Source: Paenibacillus_AB hodogayensis (lineage in GTDB: Bacteria > Bacillota > Bacilli > Paenibacillales > NBRC-103111). Taken from it: DNA of 64,000 nucleotides. The translations under genes were made by a program, and so were the position numbers. Every line of letters starts with the position of its first letter. Positions within the stretch are counted from its first letter, which is position 1. The stretch lies in the NCBI RefSeq assembly GCF_039536325.1, contig NZ_BAAAYO010000005.1, positions 186,001-250,000 on the forward strand, written 5' to 3'. Positions 1-8,136 of the stretch are shown in pieces. The notes below the pieces were generated by a model, which saw only the letters and a program-made list of their open reading frames with translations, searched no databases and was not told the DNA's origin.

Positions 1-378
1 GAACTCAGCACGGAAAAAGTGCGGGAAATCATGAAAATCGCCCAGGAGCCGGTTTCATTGGAAACGCCGATCGGGGAAGAGGACGACTCGCATCTCGGCG
101 ATTTTATCGAGGACCAGGAGGCTCTCGCTCCTGCGGATGCAGCCGCTTACGAGCTGCTCAAGGAACAGCTGGAGGACGTGCTGGATACGTTGACCGAACG
201 GGAAGAGAACGTTTTGCGTCTCCGCTTCGGACTGGATGACGGACGTACCCGGACGTTGGAAGAAGTGGGCAAAGTGTTCGGGGTTACCCGGGAACGCATC
301 CGCCAAATTGAGGCCAAGGCGCTTCGCAAGCTGCGCCACCCAAGCCGGAGCAAGCGGCTGAAAGATTTTCTGGAATAG
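1..378 (+). CDS. rpoD: RNA polymerase sigma factor RpoD (sigma A), C-terminal part
   Basis: Primary sigma factor that directs RNA polymerase to housekeeping promoters. The gene begins before the window; the last 125 residues are present. Region 4 is clear: LTEREENVLRLRFGL, then the -35-binding helix-turn-helix VTRERIRQIEAKALRKLR, ending HPSRSKRLKDFLE, the usual end of the primary sigma factor in Bacillales. The trmK and nif3-like genes downstream match the rpoD neighbourhood of Bacillus and Paenibacillus. Identification is secure; only the truncation by the window edge limits it. Confidence 0.97.
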   Translation, partial: ELSTEKVREIMKIAQEPVSLETPIGEEDDSHLGDFIEDQEALAPADAAAYELLKEQLEDVLDTLTEREENVLRLRFGLDDGRTRTLEEVGKVFGVTRERIRQIEAKALRKLRHPSRSKRLKDFLE

Positions 379-392
379 AGCTTGTCGCTGGG

Positions 393-436
393 GACCTTCT
401 GTAACGAACCGCTACAGCAAGGTCTTCCTCCATTTT
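393..436 (+). terminator. Possible terminator after rpoD
   Basis: Two arms (GACCTTCTGTA and TACAGCAAGGTC) around a short loop form an imperfect hairpin 15 bases after the rpoD stop. It is followed by a pyrimidine-rich stretch (ttcctccatttt), not a clean T run, so termination may be partial. Confidence 0.4.
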
Positions 437-481
437 ACCCCGGAACCTATATATACCCGGCTGGAGGTCGTTTGAAACCGG

Positions 482-1306
482 ATGGAGCAGGAAAAACGCA
501 AAATCATTGTGCAGGAAATCGAGCATTGGCGGAGAGGCAAGCTGCTCCCCGAGCATTATTGCGATTTCTTGCTGAACCTGTATGATTTGAATCCGGAAGA
601 GCGCGATACCCGGGTTCTGGGAGTTTCCAAAAATTCAATTAAAAACAGCGGCTGGCTTAATTGGCTGCTCGGCTTTGGCTTTGCTGCGCTTATCGTCTAT
701 ATCGCAATTCATTTTAACTCTTTTCCGATTTCAATGCAAATTCTGGCAGTTCTGGTTATAGTCGGCGCTTGCTACGGGGTAGGCTGCTACTACGCTCGAA
801 AAACGCCGATCATCGGATACTCTTTGGTTGGTGCCGGCTCGATCGCGCTGCTGGGAGCGGGGTTTTATTTGCTGCGGGCTTACGGACTGGACGAGCCGGA
901 TTTGATGCTTGCCTACGTTGCCTTTTGCAGCTTCGTCTGGATTTTGATCGGCTTATTCGCGAGAATGGGACTGTTTCATTATTGCGGCTGGATCGGATTG
1001 ATTCTCGTCTACGCTTGGTTGCTGCATGAACAAGTGGAGCTGGACTGGGCGGGGGCGCAGATGAGCTGGCTGCCGGTCTGCATCGTCTTCGGCTGGCTCG
1101 GCTGGCTGCTCCATCGCACGAACAAGACAACCGGCGCAGTTCTGCTGTTGGTCAGCTTCACCTTATGGTGGACGCCGGAGGTTTACGCCTGGTACGCTGG
1201 CGGAGTGAGCGGGCAATTGCTGCAGCTGTCTTTTCTGGCCAAGCTGGTGCTGGCCGGCGGCCTGTTATTCGGGTTACGAAAAAAATGGATCGAGTGGGTT
1301 TTCTAA
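482..1306 (+). CDS. Multi-pass membrane protein of unknown function
   Basis: 274 residues. A short soluble N-terminus (about 55 residues, charged, with an EHYCDFLLNLY segment) is followed by about eight hydrophobic segments separated by very short loops, so it is an integral membrane protein. I do not recognise a named family. It lies between rpoD and trmK, and its stop is only 2 bases before the trmK start, so it is probably co-transcribed with trmK. The start follows a GGAGG at a rather long 14-base spacing; no better start is visible. Confidence 0.75.
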   Translation: MEQEKRKIIVQEIEHWRRGKLLPEHYCDFLLNLYDLNPEERDTRVLGVSKNSIKNSGWLNWLLGFGFAALIVYIAIHFNSFPISMQILAVLVIVGACYGVGCYYARKTPIIGYSLVGAGSIALLGAGFYLLRAYGLDEPDLMLAYVAFCSFVWILIGLFARMGLFHYCGWIGLILVYAWLLHEQVELDWAGAQMSWLPVCIVFGWLGWLLHRTNKTTGAVLLLVSFTLWWTPEVYAWYAGGVSGQLLQLSFLAKLVLAGGLLFGLRKKWIEWVF

Positions 1307-1307
1307 T

Positions 1308-2069
1308 ATGGTGAAATTATCGAAACGATTACAAACGATTGCCGATTACGTTCCGGCCGGCTCCAGGCTGGCGGATATCGGTTCCGATCACGCGCTGCTG
1401 CCGGTGTATCTCGCCGAGCAGGGGCGCGTTTCGTTCGCCGTAGCCGGCGAAATCAACGACGGGCCGTTGGAGGCTGCTCGCAGGCAGGTAAAGGAATCCG
1501 GCCTGGGGGCTGTCGTTCATCCCCGGCAAGGAGACGGGCTTGCCGTCATCGACCCCGATGAGGTCGATGTCGTCACGGTGGCGGGAATGGGCGGAACTTT
1601 GATTGCCGCCATTTTGGAGCAAGGGCAATCCAAGCTCGGTTCCGTAAAGCGGCTCGTGCTTCAGCCGAATGTTGCCGAGGACCAGGTGCGCCGCTGGCTG
1701 GCTGCGCACGACTGGCTGCTGGACGACGAGACGGTACTGGAGGAAGACGGCAAGTTTTATTTTATTTTGTGCGCGGTCCGTCGGGATGACGCTCATGAAG
1801 AGAACGTAAAGTTGTACAGGCCGAGACGGATTGGTGGCGGACCGCTGCTGGAGACCGAGGAGCTGCTCCGGTTCGGACCGATTGCGGCCGAACGCGGGGA
1901 GGAAGCTTTTTTCCGCAAATGGGAATCGGAGCTGGAGAAGCTGGATCATATTATGGAAGGGATGGTCCGGGCGGGAACGGACGCGGCGTTGAGCCGGCTA
2001 GAGGAGCTAGCCGCGGAACGAAACCGGATCAAAGAGGTGCTGGAATGTTTGCCAAAGGCCAAACCGTAA
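1308..2069 (+). CDS. trmK: tRNA (adenine(22)-N(1))-methyltransferase TrmK
   Basis: Methylates N1 of A22 in tRNA using S-adenosylmethionine. 253 residues. The SAM-binding Rossmann start is ADIGSDHALLPVYLA (residues about 22-36), and the catalytic-loop region VAGMGGTLI follows at about 92-100, as in the YqfN/TrmK family. The C-terminal half is a charged helical (coiled-coil) extension, also typical. It is coupled to its neighbours: the upstream stop is 2 bases away and the nif3-like start overlaps its end by 25 bases. No clear Shine-Dalgarno is seen, which fits translational coupling. Confidence 0.93.
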   Translation: MVKLSKRLQTIADYVPAGSRLADIGSDHALLPVYLAEQGRVSFAVAGEINDGPLEAARRQVKESGLGAVVHPRQGDGLAVIDPDEVDVVTVAGMGGTLIAAILEQGQSKLGSVKRLVLQPNVAEDQVRRWLAAHDWLLDDETVLEEDGKFYFILCAVRRDDAHEENVKLYRPRRIGGGPLLETEELLRFGPIAAERGEEAFFRKWESELEKLDHIMEGMVRAGTDAALSRLEELAAERNRIKEVLECLPKAKP

Positions 2070-3160
2070 TTCAACTGATGGAGCGGCTCGCCCCCAAGCA
2101 TATCGCGATGCCGGACGATAAAATCGGGCTGCAGCTTGGCTCGCTGCGCAAAGATATCCGGACGGTGCTCGTAACGCTGGACGTGACGGACGAGGTGGTG
2201 GACGAGGCGATTGCGCTGGGCGCGGAGCTGATCATCGCCCATCATGCGATCATCTATCGGCCGCTTGCCCATTTGCAGACGGATACGCCGGCAGGCCGTC
2301 TTTACGAAAAGCTGATCAAACACGACATCGCCGTCTATATTGCCCATACCAACCTGGACGTGGCGGACGGCGGCGTCAACGATATGATGGCCGAAGCTCT
2401 GCAGCTTCAGGTGACGGGACATTTGGAGGACATCCATACGGACAAGCTGAAAAAGCTCGTCGTATTCGTGCCCGAAACTCACCAGCAGCAGGTGCGGGAT
2501 GCGATATTCGCCGCAGGGGCCGGCTGGATCGGCAATTACAGCCATTGCAGCTTTAATAGTGCCGGGACGGGTACGTTTATGCCGCGCGAAGGGACCGACC
2601 CGTTTATCGGCAAGCCGGGACAATATACGCAAGCCGACGAGACCCGCATCGAGACGGTCGTTCCCGCCAGCGTCCAGAACAAAGTCGTGCAAGCGATGCT
2701 CAAGGCCCATCCTTACGAGGAAGTGGCCTACGATTTGTATCCGATGGATTTGAACGGCCGGACATTCGGTCTGGGCCGCGTAGGGAAGCTGAACGAGCCT
2801 GAGCGGTTGGACGCGTTTGCCGAACGGGTGAAGATGGGGCTGGACGTGCCATTCGTCCGCGTCGTCGGGGACCCGGCCAAGCCGATTCGCAAGGTAGCCG
2901 TTCTCGGCGGATCGGGCAGCCGCTATGTGCGCCATGCCCTGTTCGCCGGAGCGGATGTACTCGTCACCGGGGATATTGACTATCATACGGCGCAGGACGC
3001 GTTGGCGGCCGGAATCGCCATTGTCGACCCGGGTCACAATGCGGAAAAGATTTTAAAGGCGAACGTGGCGAGCTGGCTTCAAGCCCGTCTGGACGAGCAG
3101 AAATCGGCTACAAAGGCCGTCGCCTCCAAGATCGATACGGAGACGTTCAAGCTGCTGTGA
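2045..3160 (+). CDS. Nif3-like dinuclear metal-centre protein (YqfO family)
   Basis: 371 residues. Nif3/YqfO proteins form hexameric toroids with a two-metal site; the biochemical role is unsettled. Visible metal-ligand motifs are IIAHHAIIYRPL near the N-terminus, HTNLDVADGGVND, and near the C-terminus TGDIDYHTAQDA and DPGHNAEK. The middle portion (about 125-240, KKLVVFVPETH onward) is the PII/CutA-like insertion found in Bacillus YqfO. The ATG at 2045 is preceded by GAGGTG 5 bases upstream, lies inside the end of trmK, and gives the standard family N-terminus, so it is preferred over longer in-frame starts. Confidence 0.92.
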   Translation: MFAKGQTVIQLMERLAPKHIAMPDDKIGLQLGSLRKDIRTVLVTLDVTDEVVDEAIALGAELIIAHHAIIYRPLAHLQTDTPAGRLYEKLIKHDIAVYIAHTNLDVADGGVNDMMAEALQLQVTGHLEDIHTDKLKKLVVFVPETHQQQVRDAIFAAGAGWIGNYSHCSFNSAGTGTFMPREGTDPFIGKPGQYTQADETRIETVVPASVQNKVVQAMLKAHPYEEVAYDLYPMDLNGRTFGLGRVGKLNEPERLDAFAERVKMGLDVPFVRVVGDPAKPIRKVAVLGGSGSRYVRHALFAGADVLVTGDIDYHTAQDALAAGIAIVDPGHNAEKILKANVASWLQARLDEQKSATKAVASKIDTETFKLL

Positions 3161-3256
3161 CCGGTTTGGGCCCGGTGGCAGATCCATTTGCCGACACTGC
3201 CGACGCGGCTTGCAGAGGTTGACCGACTTCTGTGGATATCGCGGGATGAAATGGAT

Positions 3257-3285
3257 TTGCTTCGGCGGTCCGTATCCGTTATACT
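3257..3285 (+). promoter_or_regulatory. Sigma-A promoter of the RNase P RNA gene
   Basis: TTGCTT (3257-3262), 17-base spacer, TATACT (3280-3285). The expected start near 3292 is a few bases before the P1 helix of the RNA. Both hexamers and spacing are close to consensus. Confidence 0.85.
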
Positions 3286-3291
3286 AGAGTA

Positions 3292-3713
3292 CAGTTTCGG
3301 AAAGTTTGACAGACAATCGCCGGTGCTTACGCACGGGAGGAAAGTCCGGGCTCCGCAGGGCAGGGTGCTGGATAACGTCCAGTCAGCGCAAGTTGAAGGA
3401 TAGTGCCACAGAAATGGACCGCCGATGACGCCGCGAGGCGAACAGGCAAGGATGGAACCGTGGTGTAAGAGACCACGAGGGGGTACGGTGACGTATTCCC
3501 TGGTAAACCCCACTCGGAGCAAGACCGAAGAGAACGTGGCAGACGGCTTATGCCGATTCTGCAGCCTTTGCCCGAGGCGCGTTCGGGTTGGTCGCTAAAG
3601 TCCGTCAGCAATGTCGGACGTAGATAGATGATTGTCGCTTCAATGGTGGGAGGGTAGTGGTGCCCGTTACGACCACCGGAAGAACAGAACCCGGCTTACG
3701 GCAAGCTTTCCGA
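3292..3713 (+). ncRNA. rnpB: RNase P RNA (catalytic subunit of RNase P), type-A-like
   Basis: Ribozyme that removes 5' leaders from pre-tRNAs. P1 is closed by CGGAAAG (from 3298) and CTTTCCG (ending 3712). P2 pairs GACAATC (from 3313) with GATTGTC (3630-3636). The universal core is present: GAGGAAAGTCCGGGCTCC (3338-3355), GGTAAACCCCAC, and ACAGAACCCGGCTTA near the 3' end. The GGGCTCC...GGGCAGGGTGCTGGATAACGTCCAG-like segment and the ATAGTGCCACAGAAA block resemble the E. coli-like type A layout, not the B. subtilis type B one. Its own promoter lies directly upstream. Confidence 0.93.
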
Positions 3714-3716
3714 CAT

Positions 3717-4154
3717 GCCACACCGTGTAAAATGGTAGTAGCGCTGTAGTAAATCTGTAATTGTATTAATCTGCAGCTGTAGTAAAAAATATGCAGCACC
3801 ACAATACACCTGCCGCCGAGTCAACGGAGTACTTGCTCTCTGCAAGCGGTGGCTAACTCAATAAAAAAAGTGAAGACGGCCTTGATGGCCGTCTTTTGTT
3901 TGGTTTTCATGGTCTCATGATTTACATGGGTTTGTTTGATTTTCATGGTCCTCATGGTTTTTTCTTTTTTTATTTTTTCTTTATGCAGTGGGGCGTGGAT
4001 GTGGGAAAGTCAGAGCCGGGGAGAGGAGGAGAGGTTGGGGAGCAGGAGTGCGACTTTGGAGCCTTTGTTTCAACCTTAGAGAAAATTAGATAAGAAAAAC
4101 AAAGGGTCCGACGGAGTACGGATGCCCACGAGCTTTCCGGAGCGTTCCGGTCTG
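3717..4154. other. Gene-poor region after the RNase P gene
   Basis: No convincing gene on either strand. The stretch is AT-rich for this genome. It has a short duplicated segment GCTGTAGTAAA (near 3742 and 3777), an imperfect direct repeat of TTTTCATGGTC followed by TCATGG (near 3904 and 3940), and a long pyrimidine run at about 3958-3985. A terminator hairpin lies at 3874-3900. Confidence 0.6.
3874..3900 (+). terminator. Intrinsic terminator downstream of the RNase P gene
   Basis: Perfect 8-bp stem AGACGGCC/GGCCGTCT with a 5-base loop (TTGAT) followed by TTTGTTT. It is about 160 bases after the end of the mature RNA, so a 3'-extended precursor would be expected. Confidence 0.8.
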
Positions 4155-4254
4155 ACTTTGCCTGGGCACTTGCCTGGCGCTTGCCTGGCACTTACCGTGC
4201 ACTTGCCCTGCACGTGCCTCGCGCTTGCCCTGCACTCACCTCGCACTCGCCTCG
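4155..4254. repeat. 11-bp degenerate tandem repeat, 8-9 copies
   Basis: Consensus CACTTGCCTGG read on the plus strand. Consecutive 11-base units run from 4167 to 4254 without a gap: cacttgcctgg, cgcttgcctgg, cacttaccgtg, cacttgccctg, cacgtgcctcg, cgcttgccctg, cactcacctcg, cactcgcctcg. A ninth, imperfect unit lies at 4155-4165. The array ends 18 bases before the 3' end of the S8 protease gene. The period is not a multiple of 3 and no gene covers it. Confidence 0.85.
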
Positions 4255-4272
4255 CCCACGGCAACCGCCCGT

Positions 4273-6105
4273 TCACTCTTCCTTGTACTTCCGCCCCAAC
4301 TGCTCTGCCTCCCGGTCGAACCATTGCGGCCACAAGCTAAGCGAGCTGCGAGACTGGGCGGCCTGGGAGAGAGCTTTGACGATATCGATTTGACCGTAGC
4401 CGTAATAGTTGTCCTTGCCCTTTGCTCCAAGATCGATCGCCGTCTTGCGCATAACGTCCATCACTTCTTCGTTGGTAAGCAGCGGATTGACCGAACGGAT
4501 CAGGGCTGCCAAGGCGGTCACGTGCGGACTGGCCATCGAAGTGCCGGACAGCGCCGCATAATGATTGTCCGGGTACGTGCTGGCGATGTTGACGCCTGGC
4601 GCGGCTACGTCGATGTAGTTGCCGTAGTTGGAGAACGATGCTTTCTGCTTGTTCGCATCCGTGGCCGCCACGGCGAACACTTCAGGATAGGCGGCCGGAT
4701 AGCCGGGCCGTTCGGTATTGTCGTTGCCGCTGGCCGCGATCAGCACGATGTCGCGATCGTAAGCGTACCGGATCGCTTCATGCAAAAATTTGGATTCGGC
4801 ATAGTTGCCCAAGCTCATATTGATGACTTTGGCCCCGTGATCGGCGGCCCAAATGATGCCTTGCGCCACGGAATACGTACTGCCTGCGCCGGTTTCGTCA
4901 AGCACCTTGACCGGCATAATATTGTTGTACCACGATATGCCCGCGACGCCTTCCCCGTTGTTCACGAGGGCGGAGATAATGCCCGCGACGTGGGTGCCGT
5001 GGCCGACGTCGTCAAGCGCCGGAGCGTCTTTATTAACGATGTTGACGCCTGCGATCGTTCTCCCTTTGAGGTCGGGGTGGTTTACATCGACGCCCGTATC
5101 CACGACCGCCACGATGACATCTTCGCTGCCGCGCGATACGTCCCACCCGGGAATCGTCTCGATGGCCGGTAAGTTCCACTGGTATTTGGCATAAAGCCGG
5201 TCGTTCGGTTCGACCGCCTCATTGGTCATATAAAGAAAATGAGGTTCCGCGAACTCGACGTTCCACTTTTGGAAATAGTCCATCAACTGCTTGGCTTCCA
5301 AGTGGGACGATTCGAATACATAGGTGTAGCCGGATTTCTCCACGCGGTTGGCCGCGATATCCGAACGAATCCGCGCAAGATCGGCTTCGCTTGGCTGCTG
5401 GCGGAATTTGACGACGATCTGATTCACGTGATAATGGCTGGTGCCTTCATTGTCCTCCGGGTGGTCGACTTTAACGTCGCGCAGCGTTTTGGAATCGACT
5501 GACTCGATTTTCCACCGTTTATCGCTCGGGTAAGGGACGAGCCGCAAATTTTTGCGCTGATCGATCGCCACCTTGTGCAGCAAATCTTCGTGGATAATGC
5601 CGATCAAGGCCGATTTTCCCGTTGCCGTATCCGAAGGCTCGCCCATTACGATATATTGCTGCTCGCCCTCGCCGATTTTAGGCGATTGGTAAGGCTTTCC
5701 CGCCTGGGTGGCTTGCTTCGCTTCCTCAAGCAGTTGCTCCGCTCGGTCCTTCACGGAGTCGGGGACTTGCCCGGACGTTACCGCGCCGTTCGCGGCATTC
5801 GCATCGTTCCACTGCAAGTATTCCATATGATCGTGTTGATTTCGCATTTCATCCAGCACGGACTTGACATGGCCCGGCGTTCCGATGTTTAATTGATGAA
5901 GCGCCTGCTTGAAGTCCATGGAGCATTGCGACCTGCACAGCTCCTCGGTTGTCTCGACGTCGCGCTGCAGCATCGATTGCTTGACCGCCAGCTCCTTCTC
6001 GGGAGAATGCTTCACCGAGTCGGGCGAGCCGGACGGGTAGAACGTCGCGAACAAGAATAAAACGCACAAGGCTACGGCGCTAACCGCAGCGGCTTTCTTC
6101 CACAT
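4273..6105 (-). CDS. Secreted S8 (subtilisin-like) serine protease with long N-terminal region
   Basis: 610 residues. The N-terminus (residues about 4-23) is a signal peptide or membrane anchor. Residues about 24-220 are an unassigned segment; about 225-295 look like a subtilisin propeptide (HVNQIVVKFRQQPSEADL...). The catalytic domain follows with a complete triad: Asp in VAVVDTGVD (about 336), His in GHGTHVAG (about 369) and Ser in SGTSMASPH (about 523). The ATG at 6105 is chosen because AGGAGG lies 9 bases upstream; the ATG at 6114 directly abuts that site. The gene is transcribed alone, divergent from the DUF3907 gene. Substrate unknown; a propeptide implies autoprocessing. Confidence 0.92.
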   Translation of the reverse strand: MWKKAAAVSAVALCVLFLFATFYPSGSPDSVKHSPEKELAVKQSMLQRDVETTEELCRSQCSMDFKQALHQLNIGTPGHVKSVLDEMRNQHDHMEYLQWNDANAANGAVTSGQVPDSVKDRAEQLLEEAKQATQAGKPYQSPKIGEGEQQYIVMGEPSDTATGKSALIGIIHEDLLHKVAIDQRKNLRLVPYPSDKRWKIESVDSKTLRDVKVDHPEDNEGTSHYHVNQIVVKFRQQPSEADLARIRSDIAANRVEKSGYTYVFESSHLEAKQLMDYFQKWNVEFAEPHFLYMTNEAVEPNDRLYAKYQWNLPAIETIPGWDVSRGSEDVIVAVVDTGVDVNHPDLKGRTIAGVNIVNKDAPALDDVGHGTHVAGIISALVNNGEGVAGISWYNNIMPVKVLDETGAGSTYSVAQGIIWAADHGAKVINMSLGNYAESKFLHEAIRYAYDRDIVLIAASGNDNTERPGYPAAYPEVFAVAATDANKQKASFSNYGNYIDVAAPGVNIASTYPDNHYAALSGTSMASPHVTALAALIRSVNPLLTNEEVMDVMRKTAIDLGAKGKDNYYGYGQIDIVKALSQAAQSRSSLSLWPQWFDREAEQLGRKYKEE

Positions 6106-6318
6106 GATGGACATCCTCCTTATTGGACAGCGCAATCGTTCATACGGTTTGATGTTAAGGTGGGATACTCGTCCGGGTTTTATGCATGTGCACGGAAGCG
6201 CCATTCGAATGCAGCACAAGCTTACTTTTACGGCAAATTTATGATACGATAAAAGAAACAGAGTGGACCAAAACGGCTTCCCCGAGAACCGTTCCGACAT
6301 ATGAGGAGGTCAATACTT

Positions 6319-6819
6319 ATGACAACAGGCCAAGTGAAAAATTTATGCGAGACGACCCGGACGAAGCTGAAGGAAGCCATCGCCAAGATGGAGCTTTTTC
6401 TTAACCATTACAGCCTGCCGCAGCTGCTGACGGAAAACGATCCGGCCATGGACGAATTTTATCGCGGTTATTTGTCGGATACGCGGCATTTGCTCGTGTT
6501 TTGCGAAGTATCCTACGAGAAGCTCGGCGGCAGCCTGCGCCGGCCGAATTTCAATGAAGACTTTGCGGAGCGCACGTTGTACGACGTCTATCACAACTGC
6601 GTGAACAGCTTCTTTTATCCGCAAAACGAATGCTACTCCGAGGATGGACGTTACGCGTACACCGGACAAGATGCAATACGCTTCCGCAAAAAGCCGAGCC
6701 GCGAAGCGCGCAATTTGACGATCGAGCTGTCGAAGATTTTCGAAGAGCTGCGCGAGGATTTGACTTACTACGAAACCGACTACATCACCCAGCGCAGAAT
6801 GCAAGGCGAACGGGTATAA
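6319..6819 (+). CDS. DUF3907 family protein (YpuI-like)
   Basis: 166 residues, soluble, no signal peptide. The LLVFCEVSYEKLGGSLRR segment and overall length match the DUF3907/YpuI family of Bacillales, whose function is not known. AGGAGG lies 9 bases before the ATG at 6319, so this start is preferred to one at 6301 that would overlap the ribosome binding site. It has its own terminator at 6838-6868. Confidence 0.88.
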   Translation: MTTGQVKNLCETTRTKLKEAIAKMELFLNHYSLPQLLTENDPAMDEFYRGYLSDTRHLLVFCEVSYEKLGGSLRRPNFNEDFAERTLYDVYHNCVNSFFYPQNECYSEDGRYAYTGQDAIRFRKKPSREARNLTIELSKIFEELREDLTYYETDYITQRRMQGERV

Positions 6820-6837
6820 GTTTATATCGAATCGACG

Positions 6838-6868
6838 AAAATGCGGGAGAGCCAACCCGCATTTTTTT
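6838..6868 (+). terminator. Terminator after the DUF3907 gene
   Basis: AATGCGGG/CCCGCATT stem with an 8-base loop, followed by a run of 7 T. Confidence 0.88.
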
Positions 6869-6945
6869 GTTTGTCCGGACTGTCAATGACATCCTCGGAT
6901 ACGGAAGCCGGCGATCGGGAACCTTGAATATGGGGGTGATGATCG

Positions 6946-7161
6946 ATGGCAAAGCCATTGGTAAAATGCAGCGTATCGAATTGCGCATTCTGGGGCGAAA
7001 ACAACAACTGTCGCGCCGAAGCGATTATGATCGATATCGACAGTCACGCCAAAGCGAATTATGGTGAGGAGTTTGCCGGAGAAGGCTTCGATTCGGAGCA
7101 CCAGGACCGGGCGTCTACCTCGTCGGCAACGTGCTGCCACACGTTCAAGCCGAAAGCATAA
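6946..7161 (+). CDS. DUF1540 domain protein, small Cys-rich
   Basis: 71 residues. Contains the DUF1540 pattern of spaced cysteines: VKCSVSNCAFWGENNNCRAE near the N-terminus and a CCHTF motif near the C-terminus. These proteins are small, common in spore-forming Firmicutes, and probably bind metal through the cysteines; function unknown. GGGGGTGAT precedes the ATG. Confidence 0.87.
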   Translation: MAKPLVKCSVSNCAFWGENNNCRAEAIMIDIDSHAKANYGEEFAGEGFDSEHQDRASTSSATCCHTFKPKA

Positions 7162-7216
7162 TACCGCTGCTGCGATCTTGGAAAATGATTCCGTATTTCG
7201 GGAGGTTGGATTTCCA

Positions 7217-7651
7217 GTGGACCGTTTCGAGGAGAACGAAGATCAAAAAGAGCTGCACGCGACGCAGCTGCCGCCACAGCTTCAGGCGCCCCGACGAAGA
7301 TCGGTCGAGCGTAATGATGAGGAGTTCGGTGCCGATCTGTCGGCATCCGCTCCGTTGATAGCCCCGCCGGTATCTGAACGTCTGAAAGAAGAGAAGCTTG
7401 ACGGGGACAAGGCGGAGTTTACCGAGCAGGAAGGCGTTACGGCGGCAAAAGGCGGCCAAACCGTCGGCTGGATCGGCCTGGTGCTGGCGATCGCCTCGAT
7501 GTTTATTTATCCCGTATTGCTGGGGCTGGCCGCCCTGGTGATGGGCGTAGTCGCCTTTATACAGGGCAGCCGCGGCGTCGGTGCCTGGTCGGCTGCGATC
7601 GGGGCCATATCGCTGCTCGCCTATTTCTTTCTAGTGCCTTATTATACGTAA
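7217..7651 (+). CDS. Small membrane protein with acidic soluble N-terminus
   Basis: 144 residues if it starts at the GTG at 7217, which has GGGAGG about 11 bases upstream; a longer reading overlaps the DUF1540 gene and is unlikely. The first 85 residues are charged and low in hydrophobicity (beginning DRFEENEDQKELHATQ). The rest forms two or three membrane segments (VGWIGLVLAIASMFIYP, ALVMGVVAFIQGSRG, AIGAISLLAYFFLVP), resembling DUF4190-type proteins. Function unknown. Confidence 0.75.
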   Translation: MDRFEENEDQKELHATQLPPQLQAPRRRSVERNDEEFGADLSASAPLIAPPVSERLKEEKLDGDKAEFTEQEGVTAAKGGQTVGWIGLVLAIASMFIYPVLLGLAALVMGVVAFIQGSRGVGAWSAAIGAISLLAYFFLVPYYT

Positions 7652-7660
7652 AAGAAGCGA

Positions 7661-7698
7661 AACGCCCTTCCGCCCGCGGGCCGGAGGGCGTTTTTTTT
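7661..7698. terminator. Terminator between convergent membrane-protein genes
   Basis: AACGCCCTTCCG pairs with CGGAGGGCGTT (one bulge) and is followed by 8 T on the plus strand. It serves the gene ending at 7651 and could act in reverse for the gene ending at 7724. Confidence 0.85.
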
Positions 7699-7723
7699 CG
7701 GTTTACCTGAGGGGTATTTGCCC

Positions 7724-7918
7724 CTATTTGCCCTGTTCCTTGCCGAATTGCTTACCGACCAGCTGCACTACCGCAATCGCGCCCGTATCCACCAGAGCGG
7801 CCAGCACGGCCAGCATCAGCCAATTGGCGTTGCCTAACGAGTAATACAACACAAAATGGGCGACGGTTAACAGAGCGAAAGCCCATACGAGATGAATCCG
7901 ATTGAACCAGCGAAGCAT
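7724..7918 (-). CDS. Small two-helix membrane protein
   Basis: 64 residues from the ATG at 7918, or 67 from a GTG at 7927; GGGTGA sits 5 bases before the ATG. Two hydrophobic segments (IHLVWAFALLTVAHFVLYYSL and ANWLMLAVLAALVDTGAIAVV) and a basic C-terminus. No family recognised. Convergent with the preceding gene across a shared terminator. Confidence 0.6.
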   Translation of the reverse strand: MLRWFNRIHLVWAFALLTVAHFVLYYSLGNANWLMLAVLAALVDTGAIAVVQLVGKQFGKEQGK

Positions 7919-8136
7919 GCATCTCACCCTTTGCCTTCTTTATTCGTCATGGAATAATTATGCGCGTAAAAAGCGTCTGCTATTCCAATGACCGTCTTTT
8001 GAAGCGATTCTCCGATCACGTGGCGGTTTGCTTACTTATGGAAAAGCTACTGTTCGTACGGGGCAAAACGGTGTACAATAGGCATTAGGTTTAAAGAAGA
8101 GAAACGAAACATTGCGAAATGAGGCTGTCTGCCACG

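Noticed and set aside
4155..4254. CRISPR or attachment-site repeats
   Set aside because: Units of 11 bases abut one another without spacers; no cas or integrase gene is present.
4225..5172. 315-residue open frame on the plus strand
   Set aside because: It lies wholly opposite the S8 protease gene, has no ribosome binding site, and reads as biased His/Val/Arg sequence typical of an antisense shadow in GC-rich DNA.
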